Assembly: GCF_900589395.1 (NCBI RefSeq) | Contig: NZ_UUIS01000013.1 | Coordinates: 1 to 64,000, forward strand | DNA length: 64,000 nucleotides | Direction: 5' to 3' | From: Pseudomonas viridiflava | GTDB lineage: Bacteria > Pseudomonadota > Gammaproteobacteria > Pseudomonadales > Pseudomonadaceae | In this document: piece after piece, positions 18,348 through 26,276 of the stretch | Position numbering within the stretch: position 1 is the first letter of the stretch | Layout: every line of letters starts with the position of its first letter | Position numbers and translations under genes: made by a program | Notes under the pieces: generated by a model | Databases searched by the model: none | Told to the model about the DNA's origin: nothing | Seen by the model: only the letters and a program-made list of their open reading frames with translations

Positions 18348-18458
18348 GCGCAAAACCTCAGTGTTCTATGCAAAGGATCATCAAGCCATAAAGGAGCAAT
18401 GGCCACAGATCATTGAATGGAAACCACCCGGCGTGTTTCGAGGCACGCCTTTACCTGA

Positions 18459-18878
18459 TCACGTAACGCGCCGGCCTTCCAGAGCAGAAAACACATACAT
18501 ACCCGCCAGCAAGGCCAACAGGAATACACCTGCCTGCCAGTGCCCGGTAAGCACAATGGCAATCGCGGGGCCGGGGCAGATGCCTGCCATGCCCCACCCG
18601 ACACCGAATACCAGGCTGCCACCGATCAGGCGGGCGTCAAGTTCGCGCTTCACGGGCAACTGCATCGGGGCGCCCAGCAAAGACTGCCTGTGCGTGCGCG
18701 CCCGGTTCAGCGGAATGACCGCCACGGCAATGGCGCCGGCCATCACGAGTGCAAGCGATGGATCCCAGGCTCCGCCAATGTCCAGAAAAGCCAGCACCTT
18801 GGCCGGATTCGCCATGCCGGCCAACAGCAGGCCCAGGCCAAATAGCACGCCCGCAACAAATGAGGTCAACCTGATCAT
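18459..18878 (-). CDS. YeeE/YedE family membrane protein (second half)
   Basis: A 139-residue membrane protein with about four helices and the family motif FGVGWGMAGICPGPAIA, whose conserved Cys is thought to handle thiosulfate or related sulfur species in YeeE-type transporters. Two bases separate it from the upstream YeeE/YedE gene, so the two half-size proteins likely assemble into one transporter. In many proteobacteria the pair is associated with sulfide or persulfide metabolism. Confidence 0.85.
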   Translation of the reverse strand: MIRLTSFVAGVLFGLGLLLAGMANPAKVLAFLDIGGAWDPSLALVMAGAIAVAVIPLNRARTHRQSLLGAPMQLPVKRELDARLIGGSLVFGVGWGMAGICPGPAIAIVLTGHWQAGVFLLALLAGMYVFSALEGRRVT

Positions 18879-18880
18879 CT

Positions 18881-19315
18881 TCAAGCGCCCAGTACGTGGC
18901 GGCTGACGTACACCGTGGCAAATCCGCTGGCCATGAAGCACAGCGTCGCCACGATGGAGCGAGGCGACAATCGGGAAATCCCGCACACGCCGTGACCACT
19001 GGTGCAGCCCGAAGCGTAACGGGTGCCCACGCCGACCAGCAGGCCCGCCACGATAAGGGCTGGCCACTGTGCATCAATCTCTATCACCGGCAAGACGGTG
19101 AACGCACCCCACAACACTGGCGCAACCAGCAGGCCAAGCAGAAACAGGGCCTTTTCGCTCCAGCCCTCACTGCCAGGCTGCAGCACGCCGGCCAGCAAGC
19201 CGCTGATGCCTGCGATTCGGCCATTGGCCAGAACGAACACGCTGACGGCCAGCCCTATCAGAGCCCCTCCGAACAACGAAGTCCACGGCGTGAAGCTGAT
19301 CCAGTCAATGCTCAT
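18881..19315 (-). CDS. YeeE/YedE family membrane protein (first half)
   Basis: A 144-residue inner-membrane protein with about four helices. The hallmark ASGCTSGHGVCGISRLSPRS motif is complete, including both Cys residues. It forms a tight operon with the following half-transporter at 18459. The predicted function is import of a reduced sulfur compound. The truncated soxR lies immediately upstream in the same direction (67 bp), so its promoter context may have been altered by the rearrangement at 19.73 kb. Confidence 0.88.
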   Translation of the reverse strand: MSIDWISFTPWTSLFGGALIGLAVSVFVLANGRIAGISGLLAGVLQPGSEGWSEKALFLLGLLVAPVLWGAFTVLPVIEIDAQWPALIVAGLLVGVGTRYASGCTSGHGVCGISRLSPRSIVATLCFMASGFATVYVSRHVLGA

Positions 19316-19382
19316 GTTTCTATCTCCGCCACACAGAGGTGGCTAAAGGAGGCTGATGTTATTGGATGCAATGGGCCTCGAC

Positions 19383-19733
19383 TCATTCCAGCGCCTGCAA
19401 TGAGGACTGTTCGAGTAGCACCGCGCCTTCTCCCCGTTCGCGCAAATGATCACCCGGATTGCGCAGCGGACAGTCGTCCATGGACAGGCATCCACAGCCG
19501 ATACAGCCATCGATCTGATCGCGTAACCGGGTCAGGCTGTCGATGCGCTCGGTGAGCATGTCTCGCCATTGCCTGGAGAGGTGAGCCCAGTCCCTGGCTG
19601 TCAGCGCTCGCCCGGGGGGAAGCCTGTCCAGCGCGTCCTTTATCGCCGACAGGGGAACGCCTGCGCGCTTGGCAATCTTGATGATCGCAATCCGGCGCAG
19701 CGTATCGCGAGGGTAACGCCGCTGGTTGCCGGG
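19383..19733 (-). pseudogene. soxR: soxR, 5'-truncated (redox sensor lacking its HTH)
   Basis: From [23 protein letters not shown] onward the translation follows SoxR closely and keeps the [2Fe-2S] cluster motif [19 protein letters not shown] and the usual C-terminus. The first 40-odd residues of a normal SoxR (start codon, helix-turn-helix, and the AVSALHFYE region) are missing. Upstream of about 19733 the frame runs into antisense MFS sequence. It cannot bind DNA as SoxR does. I read it as a remnant left by a deletion that also removed the 5' half of the divergent MFS gene. Confidence 0.85.
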
Positions 19734-20432
19734 TTGCTGACAGCCCTGTTGATCGGTACAGAAAACCGCGCCCGGCAGCGGTTGCTGCCGACCGGAGCCC
19801 TGCGCAGCACAACGGCGCTGGGCGCACTCTATGCCACGATGTCGCTGCTGGCGGTGGCCGTCACCAGCGGTGAAATATTCGTTCCGCTTTTTCTTCAGGT
19901 GCTGCATCAGCAGTCGCCTCTGATGGCCGGGTATCTCGCCGCGCTGATGGCGGCCGGGTGGACGTTGGGGTCTATTGCCAGCGCAGGCGTCAGCGCCAGG
20001 CACGTTCGCTACGCGATGCTGGTGGGCCCCTTGCTGGGTGTGGCTGGCATGCTGACGCTTGCCGTGCTGATACCCCGTGAAAGCACCGGTAACGGGCTTG
20101 CCCTCGCCCCGCTCTGCCTGGCGCTGGTGGCCATCGGTTCAGGCGTGGGCATGGCATGGCCGCACTTGCTGACTCAGGTGTTTCAGGTCGCGCCGGCCGG
20201 CGAACAGAACCTGGCAGCGGCGTCCATCACCACCGTACAGCTGTTCGCCACTGCGCTCGGCGCCGCACTGGCCGGCATGGTGGCCAACGTGGCCGGCCTT
20301 ACCGACCCGGGCGGCACCGAGGGAGTCGCCAATGCCGCGGTCTGGCTGTTTGGCCTCTTTGCCCTGGCGCCGATGCTGGCCGTCTTTATTGCATGGCGCG
20401 TCATCAACCAGCGCGTGGTGACGTCAGCGTGA
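19728..20432 (+). pseudogene. MFS transporter, 5'-truncated (C-terminal half only)
   Basis: The translation from about 19728 ([21 protein letters not shown]) to the stop gives roughly the C-terminal half of a 14-TM DHA2-type transporter, with the family's [30 protein letters not shown] and [14 protein letters not shown] segments. The N-terminal half, start codon and promoter are absent. The upstream in-frame ATG at 19569 lies inside antisense soxR and encodes no membrane segments. In related genomes soxR is often divergent from such an exporter, which fits a single deletion of both 5' ends. Confidence 0.85.
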
Positions 20433-21398
20433 CTGGGGCGCGACCTGCTGGTGTGCTAGATAACCGGCCAGATGCGTGCGGGCCCACTGCTCGGCGGTGG
20501 TGACCGCAATCGACTGCTGCGCGTTGAATGTCGCCGCTTTGGGCCACGCCACGCCTCTGCCTTGAGCGAATACGGCGCGGTATTTTTTGATGTGATTGGC
20601 AGGGTCTTTTTCCAGTGCCTGGATCAGCTGTTCAACGGTCCATACGTTGCGCTTGAATGGACGTTCCAGCACCCGCTCAAGGAGGCTCGCCACCTGCCCG
20701 TACGTCACTGTGTCGCCGGCCAGGTAGACGATCTGATTGCGCAGATGCGGCTCGAAGAACACGATGTCGGCGGTCAGCGTACCGATGTCGTCAGGGGTCG
20801 TGAGCGTCACACTGTTGTCAAGACTGCCCAAGGCGTTCACCGCGTCGTGCTCAAGATCGACGACCTCGAACACAGGCTCGAACAGGAAGCTGGTGAACAT
20901 GCCCGTCGAGATGATGACCCATTCGGTCTGGTCCTGGGCACGCAGCAACTCGCGCACATCAAGCTGGGCATCGAACAGGTCCTGGGGACTGCCTCGGCCG
21001 ATCTCGTCGTAGTCAACGCCAAACTGCCATGGGAAATAGCGCTTCACACCGGACTTGAGCGCTGCGGTAGCCAGCTTCATCGGCGTTTCCCGACCGGCGA
21101 CCATGCCGGCGCAGCCGATGACGGTGTCGAAGCGTGCGAAGATTTCAGCCAGTTGCTCGATTGAATCATTTACCAGATCGGCAGCGACCATCTGGATGCC
21201 TAGACCGCGCAGCTCATCGATTTCTGCCTTTTTCTCAGGCACCTGCGTGTGGATTGTCGATTCCCTGAGCAGGACGCCGATGCTGGAGCCGGGCGAGCGC
21301 TTCGACACCCGCGCAAGATTGCGCAGCACCGGCAGGCCAAGCTCGCCGGCACCCAGAACGAGAATGGATTGGGGGGAAAGCGGGGTGACTTCGGTCAT
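20424..21398 (-). CDS. NmrA-like / isoflavone reductase-like NAD(P)-dependent oxidoreductase
   Basis: A 324-residue atypical SDR. It starts with the dinucleotide motif ILVLGAGELGLPVLRNL, has DTVIGCAGM for the coenzyme loop, and shows the NmrA/PCBER-type FPWQFGVDYDEIG segment. It probably reduces a small aldehyde, ketone or aromatic substrate. CAGGAG lies 7 nt before the start. Divergent from an HxlR regulator with 96 bp between them, it is probably that regulator's target. Its 3' end overlaps the MFS remnant by 9 bp. Confidence 0.85.
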   Translation of the reverse strand: MTEVTPLSPQSILVLGAGELGLPVLRNLARVSKRSPGSSIGVLLRESTIHTQVPEKKAEIDELRGLGIQMVAADLVNDSIEQLAEIFARFDTVIGCAGMVAGRETPMKLATAALKSGVKRYFPWQFGVDYDEIGRGSPQDLFDAQLDVRELLRAQDQTEWVIISTGMFTSFLFEPVFEVVDLEHDAVNALGSLDNSVTLTTPDDIGTLTADIVFFEPHLRNQIVYLAGDTVTYGQVASLLERVLERPFKRNVWTVEQLIQALEKDPANHIKKYRAVFAQGRGVAWPKAATFNAQQSIAVTTAEQWARTHLAGYLAHQQVAPQSR

Positions 21399-21494
21399 GA
21401 CTGCTCCTGAAACCTGTTGTCTGTAAGATGCGCAAATGCTTGCACACTTGCGCAGCGCTCAGAAGAAGGCACACCGGTGATACCAGGGGGAGCA

Positions 21495-21926
21495 ATGATC
21501 GATCATGGGGTGCTTGACCAGGCACAGGCCATCTGCCAGACGCTCAGGGAAGAGGATGACGGGGTCAGGCGCGAAGTCCTTACGCATGCCGGCAGCCGCT
21601 GGTCATTTGGCATCCTGCATGCCTTGGGGGTGTACGGCAAAATGCGCCATGCCGAGATAAAACGGCAGATGACGGGGGTGACCCAGCGCATGTTGACCAA
21701 GACGCTACGTGCTCTGGAGCGTGATGGCCTGGTGCTTCGGCAAGAGTTTGGTGAGGTTCCACCGCGCGTGGAGTACGAACTGACACCGCTGGGCATGGAA
21801 TTGCTGATCCGCATGTCGCCCATCTGGATCTGGGTGGTTGAAAACGTCGAGGACTTCCGTAAGGCGCGTCGCACGTTCGACAGTCAGGAGGACAAAAAAC
21901 CGGCATGGCAAACGCCAGTGTCATGA
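21495..21926 (+). CDS. HxlR family (winged-helix) transcriptional regulator
   Basis: A 143-residue regulator with the HxlR/DUF24 core: SRWSFGILHALGVYGKMRHAEIKRQMTGVTQRMLTKTLRALERDGLVLRQ and the wing VPPRVEYELTPLGMEL. HxlR proteins are commonly redox- or aldehyde-responsive and control adjacent oxidoreductases. AGGGGGAG precedes the chosen ATG; a TTG further upstream gives a 26-residue extension without family similarity. The divergent NmrA-like gene is the expected target. Confidence 0.9.
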   Translation: MIDHGVLDQAQAICQTLREEDDGVRREVLTHAGSRWSFGILHALGVYGKMRHAEIKRQMTGVTQRMLTKTLRALERDGLVLRQEFGEVPPRVEYELTPLGMELLIRMSPIWIWVVENVEDFRKARRTFDSQEDKKPAWQTPVS

Positions 21927-21966
21927 ACGCCCTCTGTACCTCACCCCACGCAAGGACCTGCCGCCC

Positions 21967-22704
21967 ATGAAGCCATTTCCCGAAGCCCTTCGCACGTTCC
22001 TGGCCCAGGGCACTGTAGTGGGCGACCTGCTCTTGCCCATGCACTATGCAACGCCTGATCACTTCGAGGCGTTTCAGTCAGGCTTTCGCACTCAAGGCCT
22101 GACCGGCGAGAGCCTGGTGTCCGAGGCCGATGGCGGGTGGCATCCGCAGTGGTATGTCATCGCCCTGAGCGGGCTGGACGATCCGCTGTTCATTGCCGCA
22201 GGCGAGGCCGACAGCGGCTATCCGGTGTACACCGCGCCACATGGGGCCGGACGCTGGGACGCGCTGCAGATTGCGCCGGACCTGGCAACGTTCGGGCGCC
22301 TGCTGCAGGCCCTGGCCGAGGTGACAGACGATGACCTTGAATCCGAACGCCTGGTGCGCACCGCGACCGGTTCTGTAAATGAATACTGGCGCGAGATATT
22401 CGACGCACGCGTCGAGCAGGCTGAGCTTGAGGAAGAACTGCCGACTGATGACGTGCCGTGCGACCCGGACGACTTTACGAGCGGCGACTTGATGGTGACC
22501 GCCCTGGGCCCTCAGAAGCTCAAGGTCGTGCAGCTCGTCAGCCAGTGCCGCGGGCTGGCGTTGAAAGACGCGCTGGCCCTGGTCGAAGCGCCTGAATTTC
22601 AGGTGGCCTGTGGCGTGAGGCGCTCACTGCACCACTTGATTGCCAAACTTGAAGCACTGGGCGCGACAGTGGCGTTTCGGCCTGCGCGATCGCCAGGGCG
22701 TTGA
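21967..22704 (+). CDS. SUKH/SMI1-KNR4-type protein with L7/L12-like C-terminal domain
   Basis: A 245-residue soluble protein. Residues about 5-130 show a SUKH pattern (GWHPQWYVIALSGLDDPLFIAAGE, then YPVYTAPHGAGRWDALQIAPDLATF). Residues about 175-240 resemble the ribosomal L7/L12 C-terminal fold (VTALGPQKLKVVQLVSQCRGLALKDALALVE, then LEALGATVAF). SUKH proteins often act as immunity proteins against contact-dependent toxins; the L7/L12-like tail would add a protein-binding module. No toxin gene is adjacent. It lies 40 bp after the HxlR gene on the same strand. Confidence 0.8.
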   Translation: MKPFPEALRTFLAQGTVVGDLLLPMHYATPDHFEAFQSGFRTQGLTGESLVSEADGGWHPQWYVIALSGLDDPLFIAAGEADSGYPVYTAPHGAGRWDALQIAPDLATFGRLLQALAEVTDDDLESERLVRTATGSVNEYWREIFDARVEQAELEEELPTDDVPCDPDDFTSGDLMVTALGPQKLKVVQLVSQCRGLALKDALALVEAPEFQVACGVRRSLHHLIAKLEALGATVAFRPARSPGR

Positions 22705-22726
22705 GGCATGGATGCGCGGCCTCGCC

Positions 22727-23656
22727 TTATCGCGCATTCAAACGGGTGGCCCACGCCTGTTCCCGCGCCTGCCCGACCAGAAAATCGACGAACACCCGCG
22801 TCTTGGCCGGCAGCAGTTTCTGGCTGGAGAAGTACAGCGAGATCTGCCCGGCATCCACAGACCAGTCCGGCAGCACCCTTTGCAGGCGACCGTTTTCAAG
22901 GTCTGCCAGCACATCCGGCACCGCCAGCAAGGCCACGCCCAGACCCAGCCGGGCACACTGGCGCAAGGCTTGCGGGTCGTTGACCAGCAACCGTGGCGTC
23001 AGGTCCAGCGGTCTTTTCTGAGCGTCGGGTCCTTGCAGCATCCAGCTTCTGATTTTGCCGGTCTGCACTGAACGCATGGCCACGTAGTGCTGCGCGGCCA
23101 GGTCCTCGAAACAACGCACAGGATCTTGTGCCGACAGGTAGGCGGGCGCTGCGACCAGAATCAGATGCGCCGGCGCAATGTCCCGGGCGACCAGGGTCGG
23201 TGCCAATTCGAGGCCGCCGCCGATGGCGGCATCGAAGCCTTCGGCAATCAGATCGACCTGGCGGTTTTCAAATGTCCATTCAGGGGTCACGCCGGGATAG
23301 CGCCGCAAGAATTCAGGCATCAGCGGCAGCAGGAAATCACAGCCAAAGCCTGGTGCTGCGGTGAGGCGCAGCACGCCGGCGGGCTGGCCGGCGTGCGTGG
23401 CAACGTCCGCAATGGCGGCCTGAACGCTTTCGAGCCCCGAGCCGACATTCGCCAGGAATCGCTCGCCGGCTTCGGTCAGGGTCAGCCGGCGCGTGCTGCG
23501 CTGGAACAGACGAACCCCCAGGTTGGTTTCCAGTTGCGCGACGTTACGGCTCACAGCCGCCGGGCCAAGCCCCAGACGACGGGCCGCAGCAGAAAAACTG
23601 CCTGATTCGGCGCTGCGCACAAAGGACAGCAAGTTGCCCAGCGTTTCCATTGGCAT
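22727..23656 (-). CDS. LysR family transcriptional regulator
   Basis: A 309-residue regulator with the N-terminal HTH (NLLSFVRSAESGSFSAAARRLGLGPAAVSRNVAQLETNLGVRLFQRSTRRLTLTEAGE) and a typical CrgA/DmlR-like effector domain. ATG at 23650 (METLGN) is an alternative start 6 bp downstream; AAGG lies at workable spacing for both. It diverges from the SDR gene at 23763, and the 106-bp intergenic region contains a perfect AATGATT-N2-AATCATT inverted repeat that may be its operator. Confidence 0.92.
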   Translation of the reverse strand: MPMETLGNLLSFVRSAESGSFSAAARRLGLGPAAVSRNVAQLETNLGVRLFQRSTRRLTLTEAGERFLANVGSGLESVQAAIADVATHAGQPAGVLRLTAAPGFGCDFLLPLMPEFLRRYPGVTPEWTFENRQVDLIAEGFDAAIGGGLELAPTLVARDIAPAHLILVAAPAYLSAQDPVRCFEDLAAQHYVAMRSVQTGKIRSWMLQGPDAQKRPLDLTPRLLVNDPQALRQCARLGLGVALLAVPDVLADLENGRLQRVLPDWSVDAGQISLYFSSQKLLPAKTRVFVDFLVGQAREQAWATRLNAR

Positions 23657-23678
23657 TCACCTTCAAGTATTGATTGAA

Positions 23679-23694
23679 AATGATTCTAATCATT
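23679..23694. promoter_or_regulatory. Inverted-repeat operator between LysR and SDR genes
   Basis: AATGATTCTAATCATT is a perfect palindrome of two 7-bp arms with a 2-bp centre, located 23 bp upstream of the LysR start and 68 bp upstream of the SDR start. It most likely binds the LysR protein. It also resembles a Fur box loosely (13 of 19 positions in the best alignment), but the centre spacing is wrong for Fur. Confidence 0.5.
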
Positions 23695-23762
23695 GCCCAC
23701 TACTGGCGAAAGAATGAAAAGCCTCTCATAGCCTCATCAACTTCACCTACCGAGGCTTCATC

Positions 23763-24515
23763 ATGAACACAGTCACCCTTCCTCTTGCTGGCAAAGTGGC
23801 CGTTGTCACCGGTGGTTCGCGCAGTATCGGCGCGGCCATCGCCAAACGCCTGGCCGCCGACGGTGCCACCGTGGCCATTACCTACAACGCCTCGCCTGAA
23901 CGCGCCGACGCCGTGGTCAACCAGATCGTGGACGCCGGCGGCCAGGCGCTGGCCCTGGCGGCCGATGCGGGCAATCCGCAGGCGGTGCGTTCAGCTATCG
24001 ATGAGGTCGCCAGCCGGTTTGGCCGTGTCGACATCCTGGTGAACAACGCCGGTATCAGCGTGCTGGGCGCCCCTGAAGACATTGCTTTCGAGGACTTCGA
24101 GCGGATCCTGGCAGTGAACGTGACCGGGGTGTTCGTTGCCACCCAACAAGCCCTCAGGCACATGGGCCATGGCGGGCGCATCATCAATATCGGCAGTTCC
24201 ATGGTGCAGTACGCCGCCTTCGGCACCGCCTCGGCCTACACCCTTACCAAAGGCGCGCTGACCGGCTTCAGCCGGGGCCTGGTTCGCGACCTGGGGCCAC
24301 GGGGCATCACCGTCAACACCGTGCACCCCGGCCCGACCGACAGCGACATGAACCCGGCCGAGGGTCCGGTGGCCGACTTCGTGCGCCCCAATATCGCTAT
24401 GGGTCGCTACGGCGAAGGCCGGGACATCGCCAGCGCCGTGGCCTACCTGGCCAGCCCCGAGGCCGAGTTTGTGACCGGAGCCCAATTGATGGTCGATGGC
24501 GGCTTTACGGCCTGA
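23763..24515 (+). CDS. Classical SDR family oxidoreductase (FabG-like)
   Basis: A 250-residue short-chain dehydrogenase. TGGSRSIGAAIAKRL binds NAD(P), NNAGIS is the structural motif, and the Ser...YxxxK catalytic set is present (IGSSMVQYAAFGTASAYTLTKGAL). The end VTGAQLMVDGGFTA is typical of 3-oxoacyl-ACP reductase-like SDRs. It probably reduces a ketone in a small accessory pathway. Divergent transcription from the LysR gene suggests that regulator controls it. Confidence 0.92.
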   Translation: MNTVTLPLAGKVAVVTGGSRSIGAAIAKRLAADGATVAITYNASPERADAVVNQIVDAGGQALALAADAGNPQAVRSAIDEVASRFGRVDILVNNAGISVLGAPEDIAFEDFERILAVNVTGVFVATQQALRHMGHGGRIINIGSSMVQYAAFGTASAYTLTKGALTGFSRGLVRDLGPRGITVNTVHPGPTDSDMNPAEGPVADFVRPNIAMGRYGEGRDIASAVAYLASPEAEFVTGAQLMVDGGFTA

Positions 24516-24563
24516 GCCGGCCAGTGGACGAGGCAAGCCAACCCACTCGGACGTCGCCAGGCA

Positions 24564-25082
24564 TCAGGCCATCCGCTTTTCCCAGGCCTCGATGAGTGCC
24601 AGCACCTCCATAATGCTGTCTTGCATATGATTCCCCATCTTGTACTCATGCAACGCCTGCTCGCCGCCATCCGTTACAACGACCTGCGGACGTTCGACAA
24701 ACTGGCCGATCAGACTGAACTGCTCGTCCAGCACCAGCACCAGCGGAATGGCAATCGCCTCCAGGCCCAGTTCGGTCTTGAGATTATTTTGCGCACGGCC
24801 CCTGGAGACGACCGCCAGGTCGATGGCAGGCTGCACCTCGCAGAGATAGTCGAAGGCGGCCACATTGATCTGGCAATCAGGGCACCATATCTCGCCGGCA
24901 ATCAGCAGGTGATACGCGCCCCGGATGGCAACCAGTCGTTGTTGCGTGGCCGTGGACAGTGCGCCGGGCAAGCGGACCTTGTCGGCGAAGTGCTGCGCGG
25001 CGGTTTGTTCGGACTGCAAGCCTGTCGTGACGAAATCATCGAATCGCTGGCCGGTGGCGAAGAGTTCTTTGTACGGGACCAT
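24564..25082 (-). CDS. Thioredoxin-family protein (CPDC active site)
   Basis: A 172-residue cytosolic thioredoxin-fold protein. The redox motif is Cys67-Pro-Asp-Cys70 in HLLIAGEIWCPDCQINVAAFDYL, after a helical N-terminal extension of about 50 residues. The extended form (MVPYKELFATGQRFDDFV) is that of a family of thioredoxin-like thiol reductases in low-abundance accessory loci. The partner protein is unknown. It converges with the SDR gene. Confidence 0.85.
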   Translation of the reverse strand: MVPYKELFATGQRFDDFVTTGLQSEQTAAQHFADKVRLPGALSTATQQRLVAIRGAYHLLIAGEIWCPDCQINVAAFDYLCEVQPAIDLAVVSRGRAQNNLKTELGLEAIAIPLVLVLDEQFSLIGQFVERPQVVVTDGGEQALHEYKMGNHMQDSIMEVLALIEAWEKRMA

Positions 25083-25153
25083 GATTGTTTCCTTGAGCGT
25101 GCCTGGCGCCGGGCCTGGAACAGTGGGTCATCGGCGCAGCATTGTGCGCGCCG

Positions 25154-25522
25154 CTATAAAAAGTCATCGATCAACAGGGCTTTTTCGGTGGCGAACGTCG
25201 ACTCGTACACCGCGTCGTCCCACGCGCCCCGCATCAGAAAGGCACCGGCACTGTACGCCCGGGCCTGGGCAAAAAACACGGGGTGACGGTCATCGCCGCG
25301 CTCGGCCAATTCGAAGTAGTGCTCCTCGCTTTCAGCGCACAGGGCCTCGAAGGGTTCGGGCTGATTGCGGGCTAACAACACACGCATATCGTCAGCATCG
25401 ATGCCGGCCTCCTGCGCGGCCCAGAGCACAATGCGGGTGGCCAGTGACTGGCGCTCCAGTGTGTCCAGCGCCTGGAGCAGGCGCTGGATGTCCGGGTAGT
25501 TCGAGGCTAAGCGTGAGGTCAT
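25154..25522 (-). CDS. Hypothetical protein, 122 aa
   Basis: A small acidic, helical, soluble protein (MTSRLASNYPDIQRLLQALDTLERQ). I do not recognise the family. The DDAVYESTFATEKALLIDDFL C-terminus and the AQARAYSAGAFLM segment suggest a compact helical domain. It lies 71 bp upstream of the thioredoxin-like gene on the same strand and could be co-transcribed. Confidence 0.65.
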   Translation of the reverse strand: MTSRLASNYPDIQRLLQALDTLERQSLATRIVLWAAQEAGIDADDMRVLLARNQPEPFEALCAESEEHYFELAERGDDRHPVFFAQARAYSAGAFLMRGAWDDAVYESTFATEKALLIDDFL

Positions 25523-25582
25523 TCTGTGCGCTCATAAAACAAGATAACTTACTGATTTTAATGGCTATTAAATGCACCGCTT

Positions 25583-25703
25583 GTAGGAGCGCGCTCTGCC
25601 CGCGATTGAGCGCAAAGCGCTCACAGAAATTTCGGAAACGCTGCAAATCCACGACTGCTGCGCAGCCGGTCGCGGCGGTCCGGCCTTCCGGCAAACGCGC
25701 TCC
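25583..25703. repeat. REP/REPIN-like intergenic repeat (copy 2)
   Basis: Starts GTAGGAGCGCG and ends in GCGCTCC. The interior shares AGCGCTCAC, TTTCGGAAACGCTGC and CACGACTGCTGCGCAGCCGG with copy 1 at 1-108, with point changes and a short insertion. It fills most of the 203-bp gap between the 122-residue gene and the cupin gene. Confidence 0.75.
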
Positions 25704-25725
25704 GAGCTCAGTGCTGGAGGGGAAA

Positions 25726-26244
25726 TCAACGCCAAAGCTCCACCACCCCGCCTTGGTCGCCCAGCACCGGATCTGTGTGGGGAAACCCCAGCCGGGCGAT
25801 CTGTTCGATCTGCGCAGGCGTGGCCGGGTCACGGTTGATGTCGCCCTCCTGCCCCGGTGGATAGGCGCCGACCACTTCGAAATCCTCGCTGGCGCCCAGG
25901 TTGCAATGCCCGGTGCCTGCCGGCAGCAAGAGCACATCCCCGGCCTTGACCTCGACCACATGGCCATTCGGACCGCCGAGCATCAGCCGTGCATGGCCGG
26001 CATGGACGCCGAGCACTTCGTGCCCACGGGTGTGGTAGTGATGGTAATCGAACACCCCGTAGCGCCACTGCGGCGGCCAGCCGTTGGCGGCGAAGGTGCG
26101 CTCCAATACCGATGCCGGATCGCTGCCGGTCACGCTTATGGCCGCAGGGTAAATCAGGACGGGCAGCGTCGGGTGGTTGGGGATACCGCCATTGGCCTTG
26201 AACATCAGCGCCTGTACGGCGCGGTCAGTCAGTGTCTGCTTCAT
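25726..26244 (-). CDS. Cupin-domain protein (YjlB-like)
   Basis: A 172-residue protein with a single cupin barrel. WRYGVFDYHHYHTRGHEVLGVHAGHARLML gives the first metal-binding His cluster (HYHTRGHE), and GDVLLLPAGTGHCNLGA the second motif with its His. It resembles the YjlB family of unknown enzymatic role. The ATG at 26244 has AGGAG at about 8 nt; the ATG at 26250 is too close to it. Confidence 0.85.
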   Translation of the reverse strand: MKQTLTDRAVQALMFKANGGIPNHPTLPVLIYPAAISVTGSDPASVLERTFAANGWPPQWRYGVFDYHHYHTRGHEVLGVHAGHARLMLGGPNGHVVEVKAGDVLLLPAGTGHCNLGASEDFEVVGAYPPGQEGDINRDPATPAQIEQIARLGFPHTDPVLGDQGGVVELWR

Positions 26245-26276
26245 GATCATTGCTCCTCTGAGGTCAATGCACGCCG

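Noticed and set aside
19383..20003. SoxR as a full 206-residue protein with a novel N-terminus
   Set aside because: The upstream residues are antisense MFS sequence without a DNA-binding motif, so a truncated pseudogene is a better reading.
23679..23694. Fur box upstream of the LysR/SDR pair
   Set aside because: The arms resemble Fur half-sites but the 2-bp centre and overall match are poor; kept only as a generic operator.
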